Origin: Myxococcales bacterium
GTDB lineage: Bacteria; Myxococcota_A; UBA796; GCA-2862545
Assembly (NCBI GenBank): GCA_019634415.1
Contig: JAHQVJ010000238.1
Coordinates: forward strand, 1-47,537
Direction: 5' to 3'
DNA: 47,537 nucleotides
The notes below the pieces were generated by a model. It was not told where the DNA came from, made no database searches, and saw only the letters and a list, made by a program, of their open reading frames with translations. Positions within the stretch are counted from its first letter, which is position 1. Each line of letters starts with the position of its first letter. The position numbers and the translations under genes were made by a program. Shown in pieces: positions 1 to 8,856 of the stretch.

Positions 1-38
1 CCCCTCGGCCGTAGACCAAGACAGCCGATGGAGATCCC

Positions 39-458
39 ATGCCAATTCGCCTGTCCCACCTCGCCACCTTGACCGCGCTGCTCTGTGGCTGCGCCCGCTA
101 CGAAGGCACCCTCGACGTCGATCTGTCCACGGACGTCCCCGTCTTCCACCTGTTGGACCACGCCGGGCGCGCACCCGACCAGCTGCTGGTGGAGTCCTGC
201 GAAGAGGACGGGGACACTCAGTTCTACGTCGAGATGTGGAGCGCACGCCCCCAAGGGCTCGACGACTGGCCCATCGCCTACGGAGATCGCGACCTCGGCA
301 CGAGGTCGAAACCCCTCGAGGACGGCATCCTCTACCAGGCCATCGCGAGCACCGTCGTCTCGCCTCGAGACCCCGGACTGACCGCGAGCGGCGCTGACTG
401 GTTCGTGTCCTTCCAGCTGGACAGTGGCGAGGTAACGATGGGCGGCTGCCGCCACTGA
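39..458 (+). CDS. Small predicted lipoprotein, unknown function
   Basis: Encodes 139 residues. The first 18 residues form a signal peptide that ends in a lipobox (ALLCGC), so the protein should be lipidated on a Cys near position 17-19 and anchored in a membrane. GGAG sits a few bases before the ATG and supports this start. The mature part is acidic, has an isolated Cys pair (one near the middle, one three residues from the end), and matches no family I recognise. It lies 75 bp upstream of the sigma-factor operon in the same direction, so it could be its first gene, but the gap is large enough for a separate promoter. Function unknown. Confidence 0.7.
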   Translation: MPIRLSHLATLTALLCGCARYEGTLDVDLSTDVPVFHLLDHAGRAPDQLLVESCEEDGDTQFYVEMWSARPQGLDDWPIAYGDRDLGTRSKPLEDGILYQAIASTVVSPRDPGLTASGADWFVSFQLDSGEVTMGGCRH

Positions 459-533
459 TCCCGAAAGTTGGTGCCCCGGACGGCAAACGGAGCGTGCTGA
501 CCCGTACAGTGGGTCCGCCGCGTCGGGAGACCC

Positions 534-1112
534 ATGACGAGCCTGCCGAGCCTTCGCCTGCCGGGGCTTCAGCGCGAGCCGCTGGATTGGGAGCAGCTGA
601 TCCGGCGCCTGGTTGCGACAGCCCTGCGCCTGGGCGCCTCGGTGGAGGAAGCCGAGGATCTGGTGCAGGACACCCTCGAGGTCGTGTGCGCCGATCCGGG
701 CTGGTTCGACCGTAGCCGTGGCTCGCTGATCACGGCCCTGACGACGGTGCTGCGGAATCGGTTCATCGACCGACGACGCCACGATCAGGTCCATCGACGA
801 GCCACACCGCACCTGCGGCTGCTCGAGCCCCCGAGCGCCACGCCCGATCAGGCGGTGGCGGCCGCGGAGGCGCGCGCCCGGAGAAAGCTCTTCCTCGCTC
901 AGCTCACCCAGGAGGAGCGCGCCCTGTTCGGTGCCTGGTTGAAGCAGGATCGGCGGATGCTGCAGGCCCAGGAGGCCGCGGCGTCCCTAGGGATGCGCGT
1001 GTCGGACTACGACAACGCGAAGAAGCGCCTGCGACGCCGGTGCCGATGGATCCTGCTCCAACTGGAGATAGAGACCCACGATCTCTTCGGACCCGAGGGA
1101 GGTGCCCGATGA
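534..1112 (+). CDS. RNA polymerase sigma factor, ECF type
   Basis: A 192-residue sigma-70 family protein. Region 2 lies at about residues 20-80 and is recognisable from EEAEDLVQDTLEVV followed by a helix ending in RNRFIDRRRH, the core-binding and -10-reading part. After a polar linker, region 4 occupies about residues 120-180, starting at LTQEERALFGAWL and ending in a basic helix. There is no sigma region 1 or 3, which is the ECF layout. GGGAG lies just before the ATG. The stop codon overlaps the start of the FecR-like gene (ATGA), so the two are translationally coupled. By analogy with Fec-type systems it probably directs transcription of its own operon. The target promoter is not evident. 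Confidence 0.88.
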   Translation: MTSLPSLRLPGLQREPLDWEQLIRRLVATALRLGASVEEAEDLVQDTLEVVCADPGWFDRSRGSLITALTTVLRNRFIDRRRHDQVHRRATPHLRLLEPPSATPDQAVAAAEARARRKLFLAQLTQEERALFGAWLKQDRRMLQAQEAAASLGMRVSDYDNAKKRLRRRCRWILLQLEIETHDLFGPEGGAR

Positions 1113-1930
1113 GCACCGACGACCCCTGGCTCGACGCCTTCGATCTGGACGAGCTCGACGATCCGGACTTGCGGTCCATCGACGACGCGGTGGCGCGCCT
1201 GAAGCAGCAGGTGACCCCCGCCCCTCCTCGACGCTCTCGCGGCTGGATGTGGCTGGGACTCGCCGCAGCGCTGGCGGCGGGTGCGTTGCTCGGTGTGGGC
1301 TGGGGTCAGCAGCGCCCCATCGACACAGCCCCGGTGGTGGCACGTCCCCTCCCCGCTCCCGAAGCAACGCCACCCACCCCCGAACGCAAGCCCCCGACAC
1401 CCGACGCCACGGCGGCTCCGCCCGAGCCACGGGTGGTGGAGCAAGCGCCCCGCGAGCCAGCCCCACCGAAGGAGCCCGGGCTCGAGCCTCATCCGAACGC
1501 CACCGTACGCCTGCAAGACGACGCGGCCGTGCTGGTGACCGGCACACTGCGCTATGTGCACGACGCCACACACGACCCGGGGGTGACCCAGGTGCGCTGG
1601 GACCGCCTGCCCTTGGTGGCCACCCCCATCGGAACCGTCTTCACCGTCGCCTCGGAGGGCGATCTGGCGGCCCTGACGGTGAGCGTCGGCCAGATCCGCC
1701 TGACCCACAGCGACGGGCGCGTGCTGACCACGCTGGATGCAGGCCAGGAGGTGGCGGTGTTCGCCGATCCGCAGAGCCCCAACGGCCTTCGGGTGATGGC
1801 CCTCGACGGCATGCCCCTGGACCAGGTGGACGACCTGCTGGACGGACCGGAGGCGAAGGCCCTGGTCTCGGTGGTGGCCTTGCTGCGGCTCCATGGCGTC
1901 GGGCGAACGCTCCTGCCCGACGAGCCCTAG
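1109..1930 (+). CDS. FecR-like single-pass membrane protein, putative anti-sigma regulator
   Basis: A 273-residue protein. Residues 1-45 are acidic and cytoplasmic, a single membrane helix covers about 46-68, then comes a long Pro/Ala/Glu-rich periplasmic spacer (about 70-130). The C-terminal domain resembles FecR: a VATPIGTVFTV strand, then the SVGQIRLTHSDG and LDAGQEVAVF segments. FecR proteins relay an outer-membrane receptor signal to the cognate sigma factor. The ATG overlaps the sigma stop by four bases, and the next gene begins two bases after this stop. The N-terminus lacks an obvious ZAS-type zinc anti-sigma domain, so how it would bind the sigma factor is unclear. An in-frame ATG exists further upstream at 1040, but the ATGA overlap makes 1109 far more likely. 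Confidence 0.8.
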   Translation: MSTDDPWLDAFDLDELDDPDLRSIDDAVARLKQQVTPAPPRRSRGWMWLGLAAALAAGALLGVGWGQQRPIDTAPVVARPLPAPEATPPTPERKPPTPDATAAPPEPRVVEQAPREPAPPKEPGLEPHPNATVRLQDDAAVLVTGTLRYVHDATHDPGVTQVRWDRLPLVATPIGTVFTVASEGDLAALTVSVGQIRLTHSDGRVLTTLDAGQEVAVFADPQSPNGLRVMALDGMPLDQVDDLLDGPEAKALVSVVALLRLHGVGRTLLPDEP

Positions 1931-1932
1931 CC

Positions 1933-4281
1933 GTGCTCCACGTGGTGCTCGGGCTGTGGATGCTCGCGTCGTCCCCTGCGCAGGCCGAGCCCGATGCCTT
2001 CGCGGAGATGCGGGCCACGGCGCAGCGCGCAGCCCAGATCATCGCCGCGTGCCGAGACGATCGAGCCTGCGGCCACGATCGGGAGTCCCTCGGAGAGGCG
2101 TTCCTCGCCTGGGCCGTCGCACAGGCCGTGCTGAACGGGGAGGTGGACGCCCTGTCCGCTGCGAACGCACGCGCCCTGGTGCCGGAGCGCGCCGCCCTGT
2201 GGCGCGATCTGCTGGCCGAGGCGGCCGGCCCCGAGGACGCCGAGGCCTGGGTCAAGGCGTGGGTGGACGAGCCGGAGCCGGAGCCGGAGCACGACGCGAG
2301 CCCCCCCGACCCCGCCGCCGCCCCCGAGCTCCGCCCAGCCCCCGAGGGCGTCCGCCAGCGGCTGTCCGCCACCGAGCTCGGTCGTGTGGCCGGCAGCTTC
2401 GGCGACCCGCTCCGGGCACTGCAGTCCCTGCCCGCGGTGGCCCGCCCCGAGAGCCTGGAGGGCGATCTGACGGTCCGAGGCAGCGAACCCGGAGCCACCA
2501 GCGTCCGCGTCGACGGCATCCCGGTGCCCTACCTGCACCACTTCCTCATCGGACGAAGCATCGTCGATCCGAGCTGGCTCGACGGGGTGGATCTGTACAC
2601 TGGCGGCCTGCCCGTGCACCTCGGCGGCGGCCCGTCGGCCGTGGTAGACGCACGCAGCCGCCCGGCGGATCCCGAGCCCGGCCTGCACAACTCGATCCGC
2701 GTCGACGCCCTGGACGCCTCCTTCGCCACCCAGGGTCGGCTGGGGCGTCACTGGGTCTGGTCGGCGTCGGTGCGGAACAGCTGGGCCGCCACGCTGTTCA
2801 GCCTGGCCTCTCGCAGCTACGGCCTGCTCGACGACGTGCCCCACCTCACCCTCGGCTACACCGACTACCGCGTGCGCTTGAGCCGTCCGACGCCCCATGG
2901 GGAGGTCTCGTGGACGGTGCTCGGCGCCCAGGACAGCCTGGTGCTGCGTGGCGTGGATCAGCCCTACGACTTCTCCAAGGTGTTGGACGCCGGGTTCCAT
3001 CGCCTGGCGGGACGCTGGCACCGGCAGACACAGCGAAGCCAGTGGCTCGCCTGGGTGGCCACGGGTCCCGATCATCAGCTGTCCCAGCTGGACGGGGTGA
3101 GCGAGGCCAGCGACGCCGTGGAGCGGATCCGGCTGGCCCGCTGGCAGACGATGGCCCACCTGCGCGCCCGAGCGGAGCTGTCGTCCCACCTCTCCGTGGG
3201 CGGGGGCATGGAAGCGAGCCACAGCCAGGTCCAGGTGGACGACTTCACCTGGGCCTACGTCGACTCCGACCGGATCGAGGGCTTCCGAGGCGTCCGCCTG
3301 TCGGCCGCGGGCTTCGCCGATCTCGACTGGGCGGGTCCCAACGGGTCCATCACGCCAGGCCTGCGGGTGTCGGGCCACCGGTTCGGGGGTGCGGAGCGGA
3401 TCGAGCTGGAGCCGCGCCTCACCCTCGTCGGCGCCCTCGGACCGTCGTGGCGGCTGCTCGCCTCGGTGGGGCGCCACAGCCGGGTCGCTCCCCCCGAGCG
3501 GTCGTGCTGCGACCAATGGAGCGCGGATGACGCCGTCATGACGTCGTGGCAGGCGGAGGCGAGCGTGGAGCGACGAGGGGCGTCGGGTGGCACCGCGCGG
3601 CTGTCCGTCCACGGCTGGCGGGCCACGGATCTGCTCGTGAAGGAGCTCACACCCGTAGCCCTCCCCGACGGTCCGTTCTGGGCGCGTTCGGCACGCAACG
3701 AAGGGGGCGCTTGGGCCCGGAGGGTGGCGACGTACCACCCGGAGAAGGCCCAGGGCGTCGGCGCCGAGGTGCTCGTGCGCCTGCCCGAAGACGGCCCGTG
3801 GTCTGGCCTGCTGGGCGGCTCCGTGGGACGAAGCGAGCGGTGGGGGGCAGACGGCCAGCGCCTCGCAGACCGCGACCTGCCCTGGTCCGCCTCGGCTGCG
3901 TTGACGCGCCAGCTTCCGCAGCGGTGGCTGCTGTCGAGCCAGCTCACGGTGAGCGCTGGCGATCCCACCACCCCCGAGCAGCCGGTCTACGAGCCCAGCA
4001 GCATCCGGGGGAGCGCCGCCGGCCCCCGATGGGCGGGGATTCCCGGCGACCGCAACACGGCCAGGTTCCGCCCGTACGGCCGGCTCGATCTGCGGGTGGC
4101 GCGCTCCTGGGTGGGCCCGCGATCCCGCTGGACCCTGCACCTGGACGTCTTCAACGTGCTCAACGTCCCCAATCCCGTGGTTCCCGCCTACCAGGTGCCG
4201 CACCACGCACCGGATCCCACACCCGACTTCGGAACCTACGCTCCGATCCTCCCCAATCTGGGGCTGGAGGTGAGCTTTTGA
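1933..4281 (+). CDS. TonB-dependent receptor-like outer-membrane protein with unusual N-terminal helical domain
   Basis: About 782 residues from a GTG start at 1933, two bases after the FecR-like stop. A signal peptide ends in SSPAQA. Residues 20-100 form an Ala-rich helical region with a close Cys pair (CRDDRACG), followed by a Pro/Glu linker. The plug domain begins near residue 143 with GSFGDPLRALQSLPAVARP and VRVDGIPVPYLHHF. The remaining 550 residues show alternating aromatic strands, an NVLNVPNP segment and a C-terminal Phe, as expected for a 22-stranded barrel assembled by BAM. The C-terminal two thirds align by eye with the next gene. Family members import bulky substrates or act as signal receptors; the substrate is unknown. 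The N-terminal domain is not the usual carboxypeptidase-regulatory or STN domain. Confidence 0.85.
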   Translation: MLHVVLGLWMLASSPAQAEPDAFAEMRATAQRAAQIIAACRDDRACGHDRESLGEAFLAWAVAQAVLNGEVDALSAANARALVPERAALWRDLLAEAAGPEDAEAWVKAWVDEPEPEPEHDASPPDPAAAPELRPAPEGVRQRLSATELGRVAGSFGDPLRALQSLPAVARPESLEGDLTVRGSEPGATSVRVDGIPVPYLHHFLIGRSIVDPSWLDGVDLYTGGLPVHLGGGPSAVVDARSRPADPEPGLHNSIRVDALDASFATQGRLGRHWVWSASVRNSWAATLFSLASRSYGLLDDVPHLTLGYTDYRVRLSRPTPHGEVSWTVLGAQDSLVLRGVDQPYDFSKVLDAGFHRLAGRWHRQTQRSQWLAWVATGPDHQLSQLDGVSEASDAVERIRLARWQTMAHLRARAELSSHLSVGGGMEASHSQVQVDDFTWAYVDSDRIEGFRGVRLSAAGFADLDWAGPNGSITPGLRVSGHRFGGAERIELEPRLTLVGALGPSWRLLASVGRHSRVAPPERSCCDQWSADDAVMTSWQAEASVERRGASGGTARLSVHGWRATDLLVKELTPVALPDGPFWARSARNEGGAWARRVATYHPEKAQGVGAEVLVRLPEDGPWSGLLGGSVGRSERWGADGQRLADRDLPWSASAALTRQLPQRWLLSSQLTVSAGDPTTPEQPVYEPSSIRGSAAGPRWAGIPGDRNTARFRPYGRLDLRVARSWVGPRSRWTLHLDVFNVLNVPNPVVPAYQVPHHAPDPTPDFGTYAPILPNLGLEVSF

Positions 4282-4342
4282 CCGCCCGTGGCAAACCGGC
4301 CCCACCCACCCGTACCTGGGGAGAACCGAATCCAGAGGCCCC

Positions 4343-6580
4343 ATGCTACTGGCTCTTTCCTGCACGCCCTGGGCTGCCGCAGCCCCCGCTGTCGTGGTGC
4401 TCGAGGGACGCGTCGCCGAGGTGGGCTCGGGCAGATCCGTCCCAGGCGCCGTCTTGACCCTCGATGGCGCCCCCGTGGCCCTGGACCGACGCGGTCGCTT
4501 CTCGGTGGAGGTCCACGCCGGATCCCACACCCTCGAGGTGGCCGTCGACATCGATCACCTCCCGGTCCGCTGGCAAGGCACCGTCGCACCCGGGCACCCC
4601 GAGATCGAGCTGTGGGTCGAGCGGCAGTCGCTGGACGAGGTGGTGGTGTACGGCGAGCCGGAGCCCCGCAAGCTCTCGGCGCAGACCTACTCCGCGGCCG
4701 AGCTGAAGCGCGTTCCCGGAAGCTTCGGCGACCCCATCCGCGCGCTGCAGTCGCTGCCATCGGTGGCCCGCCCCGCGAGCGTGGAAGGCAACCTCGTGGC
4801 GCGCGGTGCCGAGGCGGTGAACACCGCCACCAGCATCGACGGAATCCCCGTGCCGTACCTGTACCACTTCCTCGTCGGGCGTAGCGTGGTGGACCCCACC
4901 CTGCTCGACGAGGTGGCGTTCTACCCAGGGGGCATGCCCCCTCGCCTCGGCCGCGCCACCCAGGCGGTGGTGGACGCGCGCACCCTCACCCACGACCCGT
5001 CCCCCGGGTTCCACGGCACCGTCCGCGCCGACCTGATGGACGGATCCTTCGCCACGGAGGGCTGGCTCGGACGAGGATGGACCGTGTCTGCAGCTGGCCG
5101 CACGTCGTGGATCGGGCCCTTGCTGTCGTGGGGCAGCCGCCTCGTCGGAAGCGGCTCGGGCCAGCCGGCCCTGTCCTTCGGCTACAGCGACTACCTGCTC
5201 CGCATCGCCCGCGTGGGGCCACGATCCCGGATCGCCGTCACCGGGCTTGGCGCCGAGGACCTGCTGCGCCTGAGGGTCTCCGGGAAACCCGACACGCCAC
5301 CGGCCATGCGCAGCGGGTTCCATCGCCTGCACCTGCGGTGGGATGCCCAGCTCGGTGGGCTCGAGCACACGGCCTGGGTCGCCGCCGGCCCCGACCACGC
5401 GCTGTCGCGGCTCGACGATCTGGCCCGGATCGGCGACACGGTGGACCGCGCCGAGCTCGACAGGCGGCAGGTGGTGGCCCACCTCGAGGAGCGACTGCAG
5501 CTCGCAGGCCCGCTGCACGTCTCCCTCGGCGGCGAGGTCACCGCGAGCGACATCACCCTGGTGGACCACCTCACGGACCACCTGGACGACGCGCCCCCCA
5601 CCGTGTCCCTGGCCACCCAGTCCGCTGCGGCCTTCGGGGAGATCGAGCTGACCGCAGGGGGACTCTACCTGGCGCCCGGCGTACGGATGTCCGGCTACCG
5701 ATTCGCAGAGGGCGACGTGATGATGCCCGAGCCCCGCCTCACCCTTCGCCAGCGCCTCGGGCCCACCTGGACCGCCAAGGGCTTCCTCGGGCGCTTCAGC
5801 CAGCTGGCTCCCCCCGATCGCCTGCTGCGCAGCACCTGGAGCCCGCAGACGGCCGTGATGACGGCGTGGCAGGCCAGCGCGGGGGTGGAGGGGCAATGGA
5901 GCAGTGGCTGGTCGGTGGATGCCACGCTGTACGGCACGCGCACCCAGAACACCCTCGTGCGCGATCTACAGCTGCAGGCCCTGCCCGATCCGCCCCTGTG
6001 GGACCACATCGCCGGCTTCTCCGTGCCCGCGAGGGCCACGTTCGTCTCCGCGTACCGCCCCGAGCGCGCGGTGGCCGCCGGAGGCGAGCTGTTGGTCCGC
6101 CTTCGCCCCCATGGCGCCTGGTCGGGCTGGCTGGCCGGCTCGGTGGGCCGCTCGTGGCGAGGCCAGGGCGCACAGCGCACGCGAGCGGACTACGATCTGC
6201 CCTGGTCCCTGTCGGCCACGGGTGTGCGCCGACTGCGCAAGGCGTGGGTGATGTCGGGCAGCCTCACCACGAGCGCCGGCTATCCGTACACGCCCGAGAT
6301 CGGCGTCGCCATCCAGAACCAGAGCTTCACGAACCAGACCTACGACGGGCTCCGCGGCGACCCCAACACCGAGCGGCTCCCTCCCTTCGCGCGGCTGGAC
6401 CTACGGGTAGAGAAGACGTGGAGCGCGAAGCGGTCGCGGTGGACCGCAGCCCTCGACATCTTCAACGCGCTCAACATCCCGAACCCGATCTGGGCCGAGT
6501 ACAACTGGAACCACACGCGGCTGGTTCCCAAGACCTACGTTCCCATCGTGCCCAACCTAGGGCTGGAGGTGTCGTTTTGA
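4343..6580 (+). CDS. TonB-dependent receptor-like outer-membrane protein (paralogue)
   Basis: A 745-residue outer-membrane receptor. A signal peptide (about 1-18) is followed by a small beta domain of carboxypeptidase-regulatory type (about 20-95: VVLEGRVAEVGSGRSVPGAVLTLDG). The linker carries LDEVVVYGEPE. The plug starts near residue 125 with GSFGDPIRALQSLPSVARP and SIDGIPVPYLYHFLVGRS, nearly identical to the upstream receptor. The barrel ends in NLGLEVSF, also identical in the upstream protein, with the terminal Phe typical of BAM substrates. Sixty-one bases separate it from the first receptor. The two differ most in their N-terminal domains and surface segments, so the duplication is old and they probably bind different ligands or make a pair. 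Confidence 0.88.
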   Translation: MLLALSCTPWAAAAPAVVVLEGRVAEVGSGRSVPGAVLTLDGAPVALDRRGRFSVEVHAGSHTLEVAVDIDHLPVRWQGTVAPGHPEIELWVERQSLDEVVVYGEPEPRKLSAQTYSAAELKRVPGSFGDPIRALQSLPSVARPASVEGNLVARGAEAVNTATSIDGIPVPYLYHFLVGRSVVDPTLLDEVAFYPGGMPPRLGRATQAVVDARTLTHDPSPGFHGTVRADLMDGSFATEGWLGRGWTVSAAGRTSWIGPLLSWGSRLVGSGSGQPALSFGYSDYLLRIARVGPRSRIAVTGLGAEDLLRLRVSGKPDTPPAMRSGFHRLHLRWDAQLGGLEHTAWVAAGPDHALSRLDDLARIGDTVDRAELDRRQVVAHLEERLQLAGPLHVSLGGEVTASDITLVDHLTDHLDDAPPTVSLATQSAAAFGEIELTAGGLYLAPGVRMSGYRFAEGDVMMPEPRLTLRQRLGPTWTAKGFLGRFSQLAPPDRLLRSTWSPQTAVMTAWQASAGVEGQWSSGWSVDATLYGTRTQNTLVRDLQLQALPDPPLWDHIAGFSVPARATFVSAYRPERAVAAGGELLVRLRPHGAWSGWLAGSVGRSWRGQGAQRTRADYDLPWSLSATGVRRLRKAWVMSGSLTTSAGYPYTPEIGVAIQNQSFTNQTYDGLRGDPNTERLPPFARLDLRVEKTWSAKRSRWTAALDIFNALNIPNPIWAEYNWNHTRLVPKTYVPIVPNLGLEVSF

Positions 6581-7404
6581 TCTGGCTGCTGTTCCCTTGG
6601 CTGGCTTGTGACCTCGACTACCTCGAGCGACGCCAAGCCGTGTCCATGGACTACCTGATCGACCGGCCCCGCATCCTGGCCGTGGACTTCGATCCGCCCG
6701 CGGTGTGGCCAGGCAGCCCCACCGAGATCACGGTGCTGGGCCTGGGCCCCGACCAACAGACCCTCGAGGAGGTGCAGGTGGACCTGTGCACGCTGGGCGA
6801 GGCGTTTCCGACGCGGGTCAACAACCTGGAGTGCCACAACGTGCCCGAGTACGTCGAGCCCCTCGGGATCGCTCCGCTGACGTGGACCCCACCGCAGCGC
6901 GACGGCTTCGACTGCGACCGCATGCTCCATGACTGGCAGTCATACGCCGACGTGGACTGCGCCACCCTCACCCCGCTCCTGTTCACCGCGGAGACCGGCG
7001 ACGGGGAGCGAGCGCTGGGCACCCTCGAGGTCACCCTGCCCTTCGACGATGCCCTGCCCTACCTGGAGCCACGAACCGCTCGCTACGACGCGCTCACACT
7101 CACGGTGGACGGCACGCCCACCCCGGGCGGCACCCTCACCCTGAGGGCCGAGATCACCCTCATCGACTCGACCTCGGCGGTCTTCGGGGCAGACCCCGCC
7201 TGGTTCGTGGACGGCGGGGAGCTCACGGCCACCGGACGAACGAGGTGGACCGCCACCGACAGCATCGCCACACCACCGGTTCTGCTCACCACCGACAACG
7301 CCCTGCGGCTGCCAGACGACTGGCGGGGCCCGCTGCGGATCGTGCTGGTGGTCGCCGACGACTACGAAGCCCACTGGGTCGTTCACACCGTCGACGTCCA
7401 ATGA
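6577..7404 (+). CDS. Predicted lipoprotein, last gene of the sigma/receptor operon
   Basis: About 275 residues if translation starts at the TTG at 6577, which overlaps the receptor stop by three bases. No ATG or GTG gives a better fit, and this start yields a very short signal peptide with a lipobox (FPWLAC). The mature protein looks all-beta, with Asp/Thr-rich strands, paired cysteines in the middle and a C-terminal segment (LRIVLVVADDYEAHWVVHTVDVQ) resembling an Ig-like fold. No named family recognised. Overlap with the receptor gene suggests an accessory surface lipoprotein that works with one or both receptors. The TTG start would lower its yield relative to the receptor. Confidence 0.68.
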   Translation: MIWLLFPWLACDLDYLERRQAVSMDYLIDRPRILAVDFDPPAVWPGSPTEITVLGLGPDQQTLEEVQVDLCTLGEAFPTRVNNLECHNVPEYVEPLGIAPLTWTPPQRDGFDCDRMLHDWQSYADVDCATLTPLLFTAETGDGERALGTLEVTLPFDDALPYLEPRTARYDALTLTVDGTPTPGGTLTLRAEITLIDSTSAVFGADPAWFVDGGELTATGRTRWTATDSIATPPVLLTTDNALRLPDDWRGPLRIVLVVADDYEAHWVVHTVDVQ

Positions 7405-7463
7405 TCCCAGTCAGCGGGTCGTCGCCCAGTTCTCCAGCGTCCGAACGGTAGGCGAGGGCGAGC

Positions 7464-8033
7464 TCAGCGGACCACGAGAGGAGCGGTCAGGGTCGGACCG
7501 CGCGGGACCACCACCTCGACCCTGTAGCTCCCGGGCATCATGGGCCGCGGGGGCCCGGTCTCGCACTGGTCGTCTTGTTCTCGAACCTGGGCAGCGACCT
7601 CGAGTCGTAAGCGCATCTCCGCCTTCGGCCCGAGCTGCACCCACTGGTCGGGACCGCCACAACCCGAGCCGTACCCGCAGCGCTCTACCAGATCCACTCG
7701 GGTGCCTGCCTGGTCACGCACCGAGACGCTCACGTAGCGCATGGTGCAGCGAGCCACCTTCGCCCCGACCTGACGATCCGAGGCGTTGTGCACCACGAGG
7801 TCCACGTGGCCTACTTCGTTCGGCCGCATCACCAGGTCAGGGGGGTCGAGGCGCATCTCGAGACGATCGGAGATCTCCACCGCGGGCTCGGCCAGACAAG
7901 GCGGCTGCCCAACCGGCGCGATGACCCACGCCACGTCGGCCGGATGCCCCTGCTCGGCATGGCAGGCCTCGGCCAGTGTGGGCAGGGGGCTTGTCTTGGG
8001 GGCGCACCCGAGCCAGGCTATCCACGAGAGCAT
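7464..8033 (-). CDS. Predicted lipoprotein, unknown function
   Basis: Encodes 189 residues on the minus strand, convergent with the receptor operon. The first ten residues form a short signal peptide with lipobox AWLGC. The mature part has a beta-rich domain around VGHVDLVVHNASDRQVGAK that reads like an Ig-type fold, ending in a strand pair (GSYRVEVVVPRGPTLTAPLVVR). Eight or more cysteines, including a CGYGSGC cluster, suggest disulfides and a periplasmic or surface location. No family recognised. It is divergent from the sirtuin-like gene, with 109 bases between the starts for both promoters; that gap contains a C-run/G-run inverted repeat near 8041-8053. Confidence 0.65.
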   Translation of the reverse strand: MLSWIAWLGCAPKTSPLPTLAEACHAEQGHPADVAWVIAPVGQPPCLAEPAVEISDRLEMRLDPPDLVMRPNEVGHVDLVVHNASDRQVGAKVARCTMRYVSVSVRDQAGTRVDLVERCGYGSGCGGPDQWVQLGPKAEMRLRLEVAAQVREQDDQCETGPPRPMMPGSYRVEVVVPRGPTLTAPLVVR

Positions 8034-8142
8034 TACGGATCCCCCCCAGGGGGAGCCCTACCACACGAGCGGAGCTCCCGATGCGCCCCAGCCGGACAGA
8101 GACGTCGTGAGCTCGGCCACGCGGTCGGCGAACGGAGGCCGA

Positions 8143-8763
8143 ATGGTGATCGTCACCGGAACGCCCGAAGCGATCCCATCGGGGTGCGACGACACCGCCC
8201 TGATCGCGGTCGCGGACGAGCTTCGTGTGGCCGCCGCGCCGCAGGTGCCGGATCCCGCAGTGGCGTGCATGGCGCGCATGCAGCAAGCGATGACCGCCAA
8301 GCGCTGCACGCTGGCCACCCTCGCCATCGACGGCCTGCTGCAGAAGGCAGCGGCGGAGGACGTGCTGGAGCTGTCCGGCTCGCTGTTCCGCCTTCGCTGC
8401 AGCACCGATCCCAGCCACCCCAGGACCGGAATCTTCGGGCTCCAGCCTCCCGGCACCACCTGCACCGTGTGCGGCAGCACCATGCGCCCCGACGTGGTGC
8501 TCCCGGGCGAGCCCTCCCAGGCGCTCACGCAGGCGCTCGAGGCCGTGCAGACCAGCCGCGTCCTGCTGGTGGTGGGCGCACCGGTGGCGCACCCCACGGT
8601 GAAGCTGCTGCTCGATCGCGCTCGCGAGGTGAACGCTAGGCGCTGGCAGGTGGACCGCCACCCCGAGGCCGCCCTGTTCGACGAGGTGCTGGCGGCCCAG
8701 CCCGAGGTTGGCCTGCCCCGCCTCGTGGCCCGCTGGCTCGACGAGGAGCTCACCGTTCCCTGA
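8143..8763 (+). CDS. Degenerate Sir2/sirtuin-family protein
   Basis: A 206-residue protein that keeps the order of sirtuin motifs but not the catalytic ones. TLATLAIDGLLQKAA (57-71) corresponds to the TQNIDGLHxxAG loop, with Ala61 in place of the NAD-positioning Asn. ELSGSLFRLRC (76-86) corresponds to ELHGSLFxxxC, with Ser78 in place of the general-base His. RPDVVLPGE matches RPxVVxFGE, VLLVVGAPVAHP matches the VGTSxxVxP strand, and LPRLVARWL matches the C-terminal helix. The N-terminal GAGxS NAD motif is reduced to VTGTPEAIPSG. Only three of four zinc cysteines remain (86, 107, 110). GGAGG four bases before the ATG sets the start; a GTG at 8107 is the alternative. Deacetylase activity is unlikely. 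A binding role is inference. Confidence 0.75.
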   Translation: MVIVTGTPEAIPSGCDDTALIAVADELRVAAAPQVPDPAVACMARMQQAMTAKRCTLATLAIDGLLQKAAAEDVLELSGSLFRLRCSTDPSHPRTGIFGLQPPGTTCTVCGSTMRPDVVLPGEPSQALTQALEAVQTSRVLLVVGAPVAHPTVKLLLDRAREVNARRWQVDRHPEAALFDEVLAAQPEVGLPRLVARWLDEELTVP

Positions 8764-8856
8764 GGAGCCAGGGCCGAGCAGCATCCCTGCGGCAATTGGA
8801 GAACGCGTCGAAGGATTCCGGCAGCGATGCGTCTACCGGTCATCGATGGAGACGAC

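Noticed and set aside
1927..4551. Very long open frame on the minus strand opposite the first receptor gene
   Set aside because: High GC leaves opposite strands open. The translation has no domain pattern, while the plus strand encodes a clear receptor.
1933..6580. Tandem receptors as an assembly duplication
   Set aside because: The proteins share plug and C-terminal motifs but differ through most of their length and in the N-terminal domain, so they are true old paralogues.
8041..8053. C-run/G-run inverted repeat as an intrinsic terminator
   Set aside because: It lies between divergent starts, where a terminator is not expected, and homopolymer runs pair by chance in this base composition.
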